Part shown: positions 12,479 to 24,660 of the stretch, piece after piece | Layout: each line of letters opens with the position of its first letter | Position numbering within the stretch: the stretch's first letter is position 1 | Assembly: GCA_002914845.1 (NCBI GenBank) | Contig: JXTC01000397.1 | Span: forward strand, 225,559-289,558 | Direction of reading: 5' to 3' | Source of the DNA: Trema orientale | Taxonomy: Eukaryota > Streptophyta > Magnoliopsida > Rosales > Cannabaceae | Length of the DNA stretch: 64,000 nucleotides | Notes under the pieces: generated by a model | The model's input: only the letters and a program-made list of their open reading frames with translations | What the model was told of the DNA's origin: nothing | The model's database searches: none | Made by a program: the position numbers and the translations under genes

Positions 12479-13170
12479 TGGAGCTTTTAATATTCAAAGT
12501 GGCAAAATTTGTTCAGAACTAATGATACGATTCTTGAAAAATATTGTCCTTTGAATATATGTGTTTGGAATTCGAATATTAGATAGACTTTTATAGAAAT
12601 ACTCGCCTTTTTTGCGCATGACTAAGAAATTTGCGTTTTGGAATGTTGGAGTTGAATCTTATTTTTGATTTGGTCCACAAACAATTTAAGCAGTGGACGC
12701 AAGATAATGCGAACAAAATGCAAATTTAATTTAAAAGTCCCAACTTTTTTTTTTTTTTTTTTGTAAAATTCAATTAAAAAATTAATTATTTTTCATTAGA
12801 ATTTAGATAGAATAAGGAAGTCAGTGTTTAGGAAAATCAACACGAAAGGACCCTTGTCAGTTATCACTTAAGCATTTGGAAAAGTCAACGTGAGGCTTTC
12901 TGAAGGACTAAAATGTTACATTCTTTCAAATAGGAGTTTGGACAAAAAAAAAAATGTAGGAAATTTGGAGACGTCTCTCTCTCATTTTTTGTTTTTTTGT
13001 TTAATAATGAATAATTCAACTGTTCTAGCTAGCTAGCAAATTCTTCGAACAGGATTAATGGATTATGTTCCTCTCCCGATTGTCTCATAAAGTAATTTTC
13101 TTTTGCATAACCAGCAAATACAAGTCAAATATTGCTTGCGCGTTTGAAAGTTGAGTGAGTCATCTTTGGT
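12479..13170. other. Upstream region of GLR copy 2
   Basis: AT-rich promoter and spacer with homopolymer tracts. No coding signal is seen beyond the TATA candidate. Confidence 0.5.
12588..12595 (-). promoter_or_regulatory. TATA-box candidate for GLR copy 2
   Basis: The minus strand reads TATAAAAG about 110 bp upstream of the ATG at 12478, a normal distance for a plant core promoter with an 80-nt leader. The assignment rests on motif and position only. Confidence 0.5.
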
Positions 13171-13360
13171 GGGCCTGTTTGGGATAGCTTTTACTTCTTG
13201 AAGTAAAAGTATAAAAAGATCTTCCTAAAAAAGATGGTAGGTCCATGCTTCTTTAAAAAGATCTTTTGGATAAAAAAAGATCTTCTAAAAATTCATCCAA
13301 ACACTCCTAAAAGATCTTTTGAGTCCTAAAAGATCTTTGAAAGCTGTGCCAAACGGGCCC
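13171..13360. mobile_element. Tourist-like MITE with 3-bp duplication
   Basis: The left end GGGCCTGTTTGGGATAGCTT is matched in inverted orientation by the right end AAGCTGTGCCAAACGGGCCC. The flanks show GGT on both sides, a possible 3-bp target duplication. The 190-bp interior repeats AAAAGATCTTTT-like palindromic pieces and has no ORF. Such short non-autonomous elements are mobilised by PIF/Harbinger or hAT transposases; the 3-bp duplication favours PIF/Harbinger. Confidence 0.7.
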
Positions 13361-14603
13361 GGTGAGTATGGCTTCTACTATAATATAATATAATATAGGG
13401 TTATATGTATTCACAAAATACTACTTAGTTTGCCCGTTTACATGTATTCACAAAATACGTAAATAAGATAAATAAAATCTCAAAATCTTCCATTTTCCTC
13501 CCACTCGTCTAGCAGTGTTTTGACAAGATCATCAAGCCATGTGATCTAAACTGGCTAATTAAGACTACACCTACTATGCGCGGTGGACGATTTTCACAAT
13601 TTGAGATTCTGGGCTATAATAATATAAGCCAAGACTTTGGCAAATTAGGTTTTTTTTTTTTTTTTTTTTTTCAAAATGCATTTTTAACCCAAAAAAAAAA
13701 AAAAAGGGAAATATAACACATTATGTATATGGTCTCAATCAAAGTAAAGTCTAAAATCCAAAACTCAAACCAAATAAGCATCATTAAATGTCAAACTTAG
13801 ATAAAGGTAAGCTTAAAACTTAAGTTACAACTAAATAACTAGAAACTAGAAAACTTAAATATCATACTAAAGAAAAAAAAAAAAAAACATGTGGAATCTA
13901 CGCATTAAATATTAAGACTGAAAAATGCAAAAGAAAATAGATTTTAGCATTCCTCTTCACAATTTGATTCTTTTTACTTCTTCTTCTTCTTCTTCTTCTT
14001 TTTTCCTTTCTAAATTTAAATTCAAAGTCTAAAATGTACTATTTCTTTTATGCGTACTAGTCCTATGAAAAAAATTAATCCGAAAAAATGTTTAGAGTTT
14101 GTGTGGATCTCACATGGTTATGTGTCAAAAAAAAAAAAAAAAAACAAAACAAAACGATACACTATGGAAAACTAGCCTTTTTATTCACACTGCACCGCAT
14201 TATGCGATTTTTTTAATTACATGGTTTGATAATATGGTTTATGAAATCCAGTAACCGGAAGGTGCGATTTGGAGAGGATTTTATATGGTTCAAAACGCAA
14301 CGTATCACAACATAGAAAAATTGCCAAAAAATGATATGCTAAGTTTGTTAATGTAAAAAATAATAAAATTGTAGATTGTCCAATTTTACACACTAAAATT
14401 GGACAATCTATTATACGTAGATTATTAAATTGGAGAAAATATTTTAGTTCAGATATTAGAAAGAGAGAAAAAAAAAAAAAGTGAAACATGCAACGATTTT
14501 TTTCGCTAAACGAAAACATGGACGCCTGGGGGGTAAGTACAAGTATATTTCTAGTTTGTTCAATTCTTTATTTCTTAAACTTAACACTTTATTAAAAGAA
14601 TGT
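13361..14603. other. AT-rich spacer
   Basis: Long poly-T and poly-A tracts (about 13651-13671, 13690-13705), a TTC microsatellite near 13978-13998 and one perfect hairpin (listed separately). No gene is seen. Confidence 0.5.
14372..14410. repeat. Perfect 17-bp inverted repeat with 5-nt loop
   Basis: The left arm TAGATTGTCCAATTTTA is followed by CACAC and then the exact reverse complement TAAAATTGGACAATCTA. Either strand would fold as a strong hairpin. It lies in gene-free DNA just left of a foldback element. It could be the core of a small palindromic element. No terminator role is expected for RNA polymerase II. Confidence 0.8.
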
Positions 14604-15842
14604 TTATTACCAAAATCTTCTGAACTCGTAATAATTTAGTAAAATTAATTCCGAACTTATTTTTTTATAGCAAAACCTACTGAACTCGGAACAATTTAGT
14701 AAAATTAATATTGAGCTCAATTTTTTAGAGCAAAACCTCCTGAAGTCCCCTAATATTAGAGCAAAACTCCCCGAAGTCCCCTAATATTAGTTTTGTTAGA
14801 AAAAAATATTTATATTAGTCTTTTTTACTGTTAAGCCATTATGCTATTATTTGTGACTTTTAGGTCCTCATTATTGTATTTTTGTTTCATGTTAATCCAT
14901 TTTAATCTTTTCTATTCAAAACTATTGTTAACTAGTACTTGCCCAAAATGTGCTCATCTCAGTAGGGATAAAATTGGAAACAAAGAGAAATTATTATTCA
15001 AAAAAAAAAAAAATTAGGGTTTTCGTTTTCGTTCAAAACGGAGGTAAGAAATTGAAAAATTTTATTGGGTTCTAATATAGATCTACTTTGATTCATATAT
15101 TCATATATATAGAAGAGAGGTATACATCTCTTTTTTTTTATTTATTTAAATAAGGATTTATAGAACTAATATACTATTTTTCATCTTATTTTTCCTTTAG
15201 TTACGATTCTTTCAATTTTTTTCTTTTCAAAAAAATCTCATGCTCATTTAAAAGTCCTTATAAAGGTGAAAAAAAAATGATTATATAAGTGTCAACAAAA
15301 AAAATGCTGCAGAATATGCATTTTTGTTTTGCCTAATTTATAGAGGACATTTTGTTTTGCCAAAGTATATCCATATTGGAACCTAATAAAATTTTCCAAT
15401 TTCTTACCTCCATCTTGAACGAAAATAATAATCCCAACTCCTTTTTTATTTTTTAAAATAATAATTTCTCTTTTTTTTCTAATTTTATCTCTGCTGAGAT
15501 GAACACTTTTTGGGCAAGTACTAAATGACAACAGTTTTGAATATAAAAGATTAAAAGAGATTAACGTGAAATAAAAACAAAATAATGAGGATCTAAAAGC
15601 CACAAATAAAAGAATGAGGACTTAACAGTAAAAAAACTAACATTTTTTTCTAATAAAACTAATATTACAGGACTTAGTGGTTTTACTCTAATATTAAGGG
15701 ACTTCAAGGGGTTTTGCTCTAAAAAATTGATTTCAAAGTTAATTTTACTAAATTGTTCCAAGTTCAAGGGGTTTTGCTCTAAAAAATTGAGTTCATAGTT
15801 AATCTTACTGAATTATTTCGAGTTCAGAGGTTTTGGTAATAA
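14604..15842. mobile_element. Long-TIR foldback element, copy A
   Basis: About 450 bp at the left (from TTATTACCAAAATCTTCTGA) is repeated in inverted orientation at the right (ending near TCAGAGGTTTTGGTAATAA). Landmarks recur in mirror order: the TTTAGTAAAATTAA pieces, the TAGTACTTGCCCAAAATGTG segment, ATCTCAG-AGGGATAAAATT and CGTTCAAAACGGAGGTAAG. The outer arms contain tandemly repeated subunits (GAGCAAAACCTCCTGAAGTC and a shifted copy). The roughly 330-bp centre has no ORF. Long TIRs without coding capacity suggest a non-autonomous Mutator-like or foldback DNA transposon. A clear target duplication could not be fixed. Copy B is at 28925-30030. Confidence 0.75.
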
Positions 15843-17616
15843 AAAACTTTTTTAGAAACTAAAATTCATCCTTTGAGATTTACCAAAAAATTTCAATTTC
15901 ACCCTTACATAATTTAATTTTGGAGAAAAAAAATTTAATTGATAAAAATTTCACTCTCATTCAATGTATTGAAACATAAATTACTTCGAAACAATTTCTA
16001 ATTGATAGAAAGTGGCTATCAAACAACCAACACTAGAATAACATAATAGATTTCTAATAATCTAGAGCTATTTGGAAATAATTTTCGTTTTATTACACTT
16101 AAGAAAGAAGGTATTTTGATCAATTAATTTTTTTTTCATAAATTATATGTTACAGATGTGGATTATAGTCTTTAAGAATACACGATTAAATATAAGAAAA
16201 GTAAAAAACTAGAGAGGATATATTTTCATATTTGTAATTGACCCTCCTAAAAAGTTAAAAAGGGGATTCAGGCAAAATAACTTCAAGAGAAATAAAAAGG
16301 AGTTACTTTATTGTCATACACCAGCCTACTCTCATTAAATTTTAAAATTTAATTATTGCTTATTATACCCCTTGATTATTCCAAAATAGCACTTGACATC
16401 ACAATTGCAAGTTTCTTTTCCTACATTTTCATTCATCTTCTTTTTAACCAAAACAAATGAATGGTTAGACCCAAATAAACTAAAACCATAGTCTTAATAG
16501 ATAAACCCAAGTCGATTTATCTTAATACATGTATATTGTCATGGATTTTTTTTTTTGGGTTCATTGTAGAGCTTATGGGAATACATTTCATGATCAATCG
16601 ATTTAGAACTAAGATACAAGTATGATTCTCATTTCATTCTTATGCCTCATCTTTATTTCTTTCATGTTGGAAAATTCTTTTATTTATTGGATTCTAACTT
16701 ATCTTATTCTCCTCCAAATTTTTATAATTCTTTTTCTGTTCTTACACAATTTTAGTCTTTCCTTCTTGTTTTGCTCAATTGAAAGTTGAAAGTATTTTTG
16801 TTTTTCAGAAAAAAGAAAAAAGAAAAGGTCTTTCAAGAAAAACATAAATAAATTTACAAACTTGCAAACCGAGATTTTTTAAACGGGGTAAAATGATATT
16901 TTATTAAACTATTCGAGGCTTACTAGTTTTTTTTTTTTTTTGATGAGTATAATACTTATTACTCCATTGTTTAATGGAGGTGTGTAAAGATTTTTTCATT
17001 TAAAGGAGAGAACTTTTAGAATTTCTTTAGTTTACTTTTGTATGTAAAATTAATTTCATTTAGGATTCTTTTGGTAATAAAAAGGGGTCACTAAAATAGG
17101 GTGTGAAGGGGTGGCAATAGAACCACTCAATAAAAAGTCATTTAAAAAAATTTTATTAGCAAAATGAGCGACCTTTGCTTTTACACTAAGCGACCTTATA
17201 TTACATTGAGCAATCACGACCCTTTTCAGGAGAAGATTTAGGCAAAATGATTTCAAGAGAAACAAAAAGTCATCCTAAAAGTTTTCATTTGCAACATGGT
17301 TTGAGCAATCTTATATTTACATTTAACGACTATTGTGGTTGCTCAATGTAAAATAGAAGATAATCATTTTACAAATAAAAATTTTCTATATTATCATTTT
17401 ACCAAAGGACTCGAAAAAATTCCTTAAAACAAAAGTCTAAATAAATGAGCTCATTTGAATTACTTGATGGCTTTTGGGTTTGAGCCTACAGAAATACTCA
17501 ATTTTTTTAAGCATATTGACACGAATACTATTTTTTATTTTTATTTACTAATATCCGGTTTTGGAGAAATATACACCACTAGTATTATATATACATAAAA
17601 TATATACAATGGTATA
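15843..17616. other. AT-rich spacer before the retrotransposon
   Basis: No gene is seen. A short diverged repeat (AGGCAAAATAACTTCAAGAG near 16272 and AGGCAAAATGATTTCAAGAG near 17240) is the only structure noticed. Confidence 0.45.
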
Positions 17617-17621
17617 CATTT
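17617..17621. repeat. Target-site duplication, left (CATTT)
   Basis: CATTT directly precedes the 5' LTR, and the same five bases follow the 3' LTR at 28542-28546. A 5-bp duplication is normal for Ty3/Gypsy integration. It shows that both LTRs belong to one insertion. Confidence 0.9.
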
Positions 17622-18232
17622 TGTTATGCGATCTTAAATCCATGATTGGTCAACACTGAGTCAAACAGTCAAACACGACAGGTCGCACAAGTGTTCTCTT
17701 AATTAAAATGCGACCTCATCTGAATATGACAAGTGCGACTAGTGTAAAAGGGAGACCGATTCGAGCTTCACCAAAAAGGATAATCAGCATAGAAAAGGAA
17801 ACAAGCTTCAGAATGGCGATTGAGTAATCCATGTATTTAATTAAGGATGTTATCCGATTCTATATTACCTAAAATTGTATTTCTGATTATACTTACCCGT
17901 TTATGTAATTAGGAAACTCTAAGTCACCCTCACCTATATAAAGGGGGATCAGTCTCACGAAAAGGGGGACCTTGGAGACAATCTATATTCTTCACAAAAA
18001 AACACTTCATTACGTTCTGTAATTCTGTAATTCTCTACTCTCACCTTGAGACAGAAACTCTTGTAATTCTCCAGAAAATAGTGAAGAACAGTGGATGTAG
18101 GCTCATCTTTTTTGGGGCTGAACCACTATAAAATTGTTGTCTCCTTATTCACCTTGCTTTATCAACTCTTTTCACACACAAGCCACATCTCACAATTTCC
18201 TATATTCATTGTTGACAAAACCTCCGTCAACA
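17622..18232 (+). repeat. 5' LTR
   Basis: 611 bp beginning TGTTATGCGATC and ending CCGTCAACA (TG...CA ends). It includes an 8-bp duplication (CAGTCAAA) absent from the 3' LTR. CTATATAAAGG at 17934-17944 is a good TATA box, which places the U3/R boundary about 30 bp downstream. Confidence 0.95.
17934..17944 (+). promoter_or_regulatory. LTR TATA box
   Basis: CTATATAAAGG lies mid-LTR, with the same motif at the matching place in the 3' LTR (about 28241-28251). It would direct genomic RNA synthesis. The 3' LTR copy could drive read-through into the DNA at 28.5 kb. Confidence 0.7.
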
Positions 18233-18233
18233 A

Positions 18234-18251
18234 TTGGCGCTAGAAGGAGGG
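18234..18251 (+). other. Primer-binding site candidate
   Basis: TTGGCGCTAGAAGGAGGG starts two bases after the 5' LTR. The position and TGGCGC start fit a tRNA 3'-end complement that primes minus-strand DNA. I did not assign the tRNA species. Confidence 0.65.
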
Positions 18252-18293
18252 CTATTCCAGCAAAAACCGTTTGTCAATTGTGCCTCTTCAACA

Positions 18294-19993
18294 ATGGCGA
18301 ACACCAGAAANNNNNNNNNNNNNNNNNNNNNNNNNNNNNNNNNNNNNNNNNNNNNNNNNNNNNNNNNNNNNNNNNNNNNNNNNNNNNNNNNNNNNNNNNN
18401 NNNNNNNNNNNNNNNNNNNNNNNNNNNNNNNNNNNNNNNNNNNNNNNNNNNNNNNNNNNNNNNNNNNNNNNNNNNNNNNNNNNNNNNNNNNNNNNNNNNN
18501 NNNNNNNNNNNNNNNNNNNNNNNNNNNNNNNNNNNNNNNNNNNNNNNNNNNNNNNNNNNNNNNNNNNNNNNNNNNNNNNNNNNNNNNNNNNNNNNNNNNN
18601 NNNNNNNNNNNNNNNNNNNNNNNNNNNNNNNNNNNNNNNNNNNNNNNNNNNNNNNNNNNNNNNNNNNNNNNNNNNNNNNNNNNNNNNNNNNNNNNNNNNN
18701 NNNNNNNNNNNNNNNNNNNNNNNNNNNNNNNNNNNNNNNNNNNNNNNNNNNNNNNNNNNNNNNNNNNNNNNNNNNNNNNNNNNNNNNNNNNNNNNNNNNN
18801 NNNNNNNNNNNNNNNNNNNNNNNNGCAACGACAATCAAAGACCACCCCAGCAACCAATCAATACCCTTCCTCCTAATATTGATGTCCACAATCTAAGGAT
18901 TGCATTAGAAACAATTGCCGACTGGGACAATGAGCTCGTGGATGGATATCGTCAATCGCCATTTAACGAGGAAGTTCGAGCTGCAGCCCTACCTGTTGGA
19001 TTTAAACTTCCCACTATAAAAGCTTTTGACGGGAAAACTGATCCACAGGACCATATGGACCACTTCAGCGACCTGATGGAGTTACATCGAGTGGACGATC
19101 TCGCACGATGCAGATGTTTCGCTGTAACCCTCACGGGAGCAGCAAAGAAGTGGTTCCGAGGACTTAAACCTGGATCAATCTCATCTTGGCAACAACTACA
19201 GACTGCCTTCATAAGACAATTTCAGGCTGCCAAGAATTTCACAGTTCTGTTGATCAGTCTATCAGCCATTCGACAAGGTCCAGAGGAGACTCTACGATCT
19301 TACCTCAATCGCTTTACCTCAGAGTTGGCGAAAGTCAACAACCCGCCTGAAGGAGGAGTTTTAACTCTACTGATGGCCGGAGTGCGAGCAGAAACGAAAC
19401 TCTGGGAAGAATTGCTCGAACGGGAGTGCAGAACTCTTGAAGACTTTTATCGATGAGTTGGTCGTCATCTGCGTGTAGAATCTTCACGAGAGAATCTTCG
19501 CAAGACGAAGGGAGGAGCGAAGGATTCAACCAAAGATGCGACCACGTCCAGCAATAACAACAATAAAAAGTCGAACAAGAGAAAAAGCGAGCAATCAACG
19601 GAAAAGCAGCCTGAACCAAAGAAGCAAGAAGTTCCCAGAGCTCCCATGAGATTTAACAACTACACTGAGCTGAATGCGCCCATAGATCATATCTATGCGG
19701 TCACAAATCAGCATGAACGATATCGTCAACCAGAGCCGATTAAACGGGACAGAGTGAAACACGATCCCAACAAGTTTTACTGATACCACAACGATATTGG
19801 ACATGATACCAGTGACTGTTACGCCCTAAAAGATGAGATCGAGAGATTAATTAAAGAAGGACGACTGAGGCAGTATACCCAGAAAAATAATGAACGAAGA
19901 GAAGAAAACCAACAGCGACTTCCCGAAGTACAACGCGAAGTGCGAACTATTTTCAGAGGGCCGCATATTGGAGGAGATTCGAAGAGGGCATAA
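18294..19993 (+). pseudogene. gag: Retrotransposon gag, broken and partly unsequenced
   Basis: An ATG at 18294 (MANTR) is followed at once by 514 Ns (18311-18824), so frame across the gap cannot be judged. After the gap, a Retrotrans_gag domain is clear (KTDPQDHMDHFSDLMELH, LTGAAKKWFRGLKPGSISSW, then TLRSYLNRF). The frame meets TGA at 19454, TGA at 19781 and TAA at 19991, all in phase with downstream pol. The second stop falls inside the zinc-knuckle region, where a Cys-type codon would be expected, before the GHDTSDCYALK segment. Gag would package genomic RNA into virus-like particles; this copy could not make the full protein. Confidence 0.85.
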
Positions 19994-20026
19994 GATAGAT
20001 ATGCAAGAGAAACTAGGCAGCAGCCA

Positions 20027-23000
20027 TTGACTAATGTCATGAATCTCGAGCGACGACCACAAAAGCTACAGAGGGTACCCGACATGGACATCACCTTCAC
20101 AGAGCAGGATGCAAGAGAAGTCCATTACCCGCATAATGACGCTTTAGTCATTAAAATCAATTATGGAAGCACTCAGCTGTGGCGAGTACTGGTCGACAAT
20201 GGAAGTACTGTGGATATCTTGTACTACAACGCCTTCAAGAAAATGGGGTTGAGCGATGGTGATTTAAAAACCACCATCACTCCACTCTACGGATTCACTG
20301 GAGATAGTATAATGCCTAGGGGCATGATTGAGTTGATGGTTAATGTTGGAACTTATCCAAGAGTTTCAACGGTAATGACTCAATTTCTGGTTGTAGATTG
20401 CCCCTCTGCATTTAATGCTATACTGGGAAGACCGACTCTCAGGGAACTTCGAGCTGTCACCTCTATTTATCATCTCACCATGAAGTTCCCAACGCAGCAT
20501 GGAGTAGGAGAAGTGCGAGGTAACCAATATGATGCACGTACATATTATAACAATTCTTTGAAGCTCGCCTCAAAAGATACATCGCCTCGCACAATGATGA
20601 TCCAACTAAAAAAGGAAGCGTCAATCGAAAACCTCGATCCTCGAGAAATCAATGAAGAAGTCAAAACTGGACCTATTGAAGATTTGGAGGATCTGGCAAT
20701 TGACGAATCTTCAAGGATCCTCAAAATCGGGGTGAAGCTTCAGGAACCTGTGCGAGCTGAGATGATCGCTTTTTTGAGGTCGAATTTGGATATCTTCGCA
20801 TGGCAACATTCGGATATGGTGGGGATTAATCCGAATGTCATGTGCCATCGCCTCAACATAGATACAACAAAAAGACCAGTTCGACAAAAAAGAAGGGCAA
20901 TGGATCCAGAACGCTATGTCGCATTAAAGGAAGAGATGGACAAGCTGCTCGAAATCGGATTTATTAGGGAATCCTTTTAACCAAACTGGCTTGCAAACCC
21001 GGTTTTGGTAAAGAAACCCAACGGAAAGTGGAGAACTTGTATCGACTTCACCGACCTTAACAAGGCCTGCCCGAAGGATAGTTTTCCACTCCTAAGAATT
21101 GATCAGCTTGTAGATGCGACATCAGAACACGAACTCTTAAGCTTCATGGATGCATATTCTGGATATAACCAGATTCCGATGTACGAACTAGATGAAGAGC
21201 ATACCTCGTTCATCACTGATCGAGGTTTATACTGCTATAAGAAAATGCCCTTCGGATTAATCAACGCGGGAGCAACTTACCAACGTCTCGTCAATATGAT
21301 GTTTTCAAAACAAATTGGCAAGACAATGGAAGTGTACGTCGATGATATGCTGGTAAAGTCGAAGAAAGTAGAAGATCATATCAAGCACTTAGGAGAGATA
21401 TTCGAAATCCTTCGAAAGTACCAGATGAAGCTGAATCCCCAGAAATGTGCGTTTGGTGTAGGATCTGAAAAATTTCTGGGATTCATAATGAATCAACGAG
21501 GAATCGAAACTAATCCACAGAAGATTCAGGCATTGATCGATATGCAGTCACCTCGAAAATCAAAAGACGTGCAGAGCCTGGCGGGAAGAGTGGCCGCATT
21601 AAGTCGTTTTGTATCAAGGTCGACTGATAAATACCAACCATTCTTCGAAGTATTGAAAGGATCGAAGAAATATGAGTGGACGGAGAAGTGCGAGCAGGCA
21701 TTCCAAGAATTGAAGAAACACTTGGGTTCTCCTCCACTATTGTCAAAACCAAAATCAGGAGAAAAGCTGTATTTATATCTCGCAGTCTCTAAATATGCGA
21801 CGAGTGCTGCACTAATTCGAGAAGAAGAAAAAGTACAGCGACCTGTTTATTATGTAAGCAAGAGACTACTGGATGCCGAAACAAGATACCCAGAGATGGA
21901 GAAGTTGGCGTTGGCACTAGTCGTCGCATCCAGGAAACTTCGACCTTATTTTCACGCTCACTCCATTGAAGTTTTCACGAACTATCCATTAAAGCAGGTC
22001 TTACAAAAACCAGAAGCGTCAGGACGACTACTCAAGTAGGCTGTCGAGTTGAGCCAATTCGACATTGAATTTCGACCACGTGTTGCGATCAAAGGTCAGG
22101 CCCTCGCAGACTTTATTGCAAAATTCACTTATGACGTCAATCTTCCCGACGAATTAGTTGAAAGACCTACTTTAGACCCGTTAAAGTTGTGGAAGTTATA
22201 CGTCGATGGATCTTCAAACGAGAGTGGAGCTGGTGCGGGTTTAATGCTGATTAGCCCCGATAGTCACAGTATACATTGTGCACTTCGATTTGGATTTCGA
22301 GCATCAAATAACGAAGCAGAGTATAAAGCATTAATCGCTGGACTCAAGCTCGCACAAGAGATGAAGGTTGAAATGATAGAAGCATACAGTGATTCCCAGC
22401 TGGTGGTTTATCAAGTAATTGGCGATTACCAAGCAAGAGGAGGAAGAATGGTGGCTTATCTACAAGAGGTACAGCGACTCCTCTCAGTGTTTACTACTCA
22501 CAGCATTCAACTTCTTCCCCGAGCTAAAAATACGCAAGCAGACGCTTTAGCCAAGCTTGCTTCAACGAAGGATGCAGAGTTGTTGAAAGTTGTGCCAGTA
22601 GAATTCCTTGCAAAACCAAGCATTGAAGTAGAGCCTTAAGTGACCATGCCAATTCAATATAAACCTACATGGATGGATCCTATAATAAAGTACTCACAAG
22701 ACGGTGAACTTTCCGAGAATAAAGATGAAGCAAAGCGACTCCGAATGAAGACAGCTCCCTATATTTTGTATGATGACAATCTTTATCGAAGAAGTTTTAG
22801 TTCACCACTATTACTGTGTTGATGATGAGAAGGCGTACTACATTATGAAGGAAATTCATGAAGGGATATGCGGGAATCATTCTGAGGGGCAGGCACTCGC
22901 AAATAAGGCTCTGAGGCAGGGTTACTTTTGGCCCACCATGAAGAAGGATACTATGGAGTTCGCATGGAAATGCGATAAGTGCCAAAGGTTCGCCACCATT

Positions 23001-23905
23001 CCTCGAATGCCACCAGTCCCTTTAACATCGATGACTAGTCCTTGGCCGTTTGCGGTTTGGGGAATAGATATCATTGGAACTCTCCCGATGGTGCGAGGCG
23101 GATTGAAATATGCGGTGGTCGCGGTTGATTACTTCACTAAGTGGACGGAAGCAGAAGCTTTAAGTACTATTTCTGCGAAGAAAATGGTAGATTTTGTGTA
23201 TAAGTCTATAATCTGTCGGTATGGCATTCCGCACACAATAATCTCTGATAACGGGAAACAATTCGACTGCGATGAGTTTCGCAATTTTTGCGACAACTTG
23301 GGAATCAAGAAGAGTTTCTCCGCTGTTGTTCATCCGCAAGAAAATGGGCAAGTTGAGGCGATAAACAAAATACTTAAGCAGAATATCAAGACAAAACTAG
23401 AAGAATATAAGGGAGCTTGGCCAGAAGTACTTCCTGAAGTACTATGGGCTTATCGCACCACCCGACGGACGACTACCACTGGAGAAAGTCTGTTCTCCTT
23501 AGCTTATGGCTACGAAGCTATGGTCCCAGTTGAAATTGGAGCGAGCTCACTACGACGATCAACTTATGAGCAAGATCAGAATAATTCATTGATGAGGATT
23601 GAGCTCGATCTTCTAGAGGAAAGGCGCGAGCAATCTCAACTACGTGTCACATCATACCAACAGCGCACTGCTCGATATTATAATTCCAAAGTGAAAAACA
23701 GAGAATTCAAGGTTGGTGATCTTGTTCTTCGACAAGTTTTGCCAAACACCAAAGAGCAAGGCACTGGTGTATTTGGACCTTCTTGGGAAGGACCATATGT
23801 TATTGATGCCGTCATTCGACCTGGGACTTATAAGCTTGCTCGCACTGGAGGACAGAAATTGAACATGCATGGAATGCAGAGCAACTACGTCGATATTATC
23901 AATGA
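20027..23905 (+). pseudogene. pol: Retrotransposon pol: protease, RT, two RNase H domains, integrase (broken)
   Basis: Protease carries VDNGSTVDILYYNAF near 20192. RT runs from KPNGKWRTCIDFTDLNKACP (21011) to the catalytic YVDDMLVKS (near 21338). The first RNase H is degenerate: the usual Asp positions read YLAVS and TNYPL. A second RNase H (22190-22590) keeps its acidic set in YVDGSS, NNEAEY, SDSQLV and QADALAKLA. Integrase has the HxH and CDKCQ zinc finger and D-D-E residues in DIIGTLP, SDNGKQFD and ENGQVEA. Breaks are TAA 20978, TAG 22037, TAA 22637, a frameshift between about 22795 and 22821, and another near 23850. The original frame would end at TGA 23903-23905; the present frame runs on to 23930. 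It is a dead copy. Confidence 0.9.
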
Positions 23906-24032
23906 ATCTTCATGTATCTTCATTTTATGAATGTTACCAGAATTCTCCAATAAAGTTTCTTCGTTTGATCTTCATGATGATTTGGTGATTTTTTGCGCAT
24001 CCATCATAGTTTTATGGCAGTCCTCGAACACC

Positions 24033-24050
24033 ATAAAACTCGGGGGGCAG
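24033..24050 (+). other. Internal polypurine-tract-like motif
   Basis: AACTCGGGGGGCAG lies about 130 bp after pol and closely resembles the true tract before the 3' LTR (AAGCTGGGGGGCAA). It may be a second plus-strand priming site or the former 3' end of the element before it gained the antisense gene. The function is inferred. Confidence 0.5.
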
Positions 24051-24660
24051 TAGGATTAGATCGTCATCTCCTATTCGCTTCCTAAGGAACTATGCAAAAC
24101 GTTCACTTTGAGGGGTTGGAATTTTGGATCACCGTATTGGATCACCGTTCTAAAATGATCACCTTTCTAAAATTTCTTAAAATCTTAGGATTTTCTCCTC
24201 GCTTCATGCCATAGCATGTCGTATTACGCAATTTTCCTCCTCGAACAGAAAGTAACTAAGCATAACGTTCATTGTTCGATGTGATATATTGCTATAAACC
24301 CTATTTTAACGTGGAACTTTTGAAAAATAGTAGAGTTTGCATCACTCAATTATTATTTTTCTTAAGCGACCTAACCCATCCTACTACTTGAACTACGGTT
24401 TAAGTTATTGGATTCGAATCGCAATAGCGTACCGATCAGTCCCTAGTGATTGACTACTTTGTTAAATTATGCACGTTTATATTATTATGCGATATAATAT
24501 TTGTTTATTTTGCAGGAATAAAAATTCTACGAATAAGTCTTCAATTGAAAACTTCAATAAAAATTGTCACATTTATTAAAAAAAATATATAATGTATTAC
24601 AAAATTAAAACGGGACCTGCCCGCATTTGTCTTTAACATTATAAGATTACAAGATAAAAA

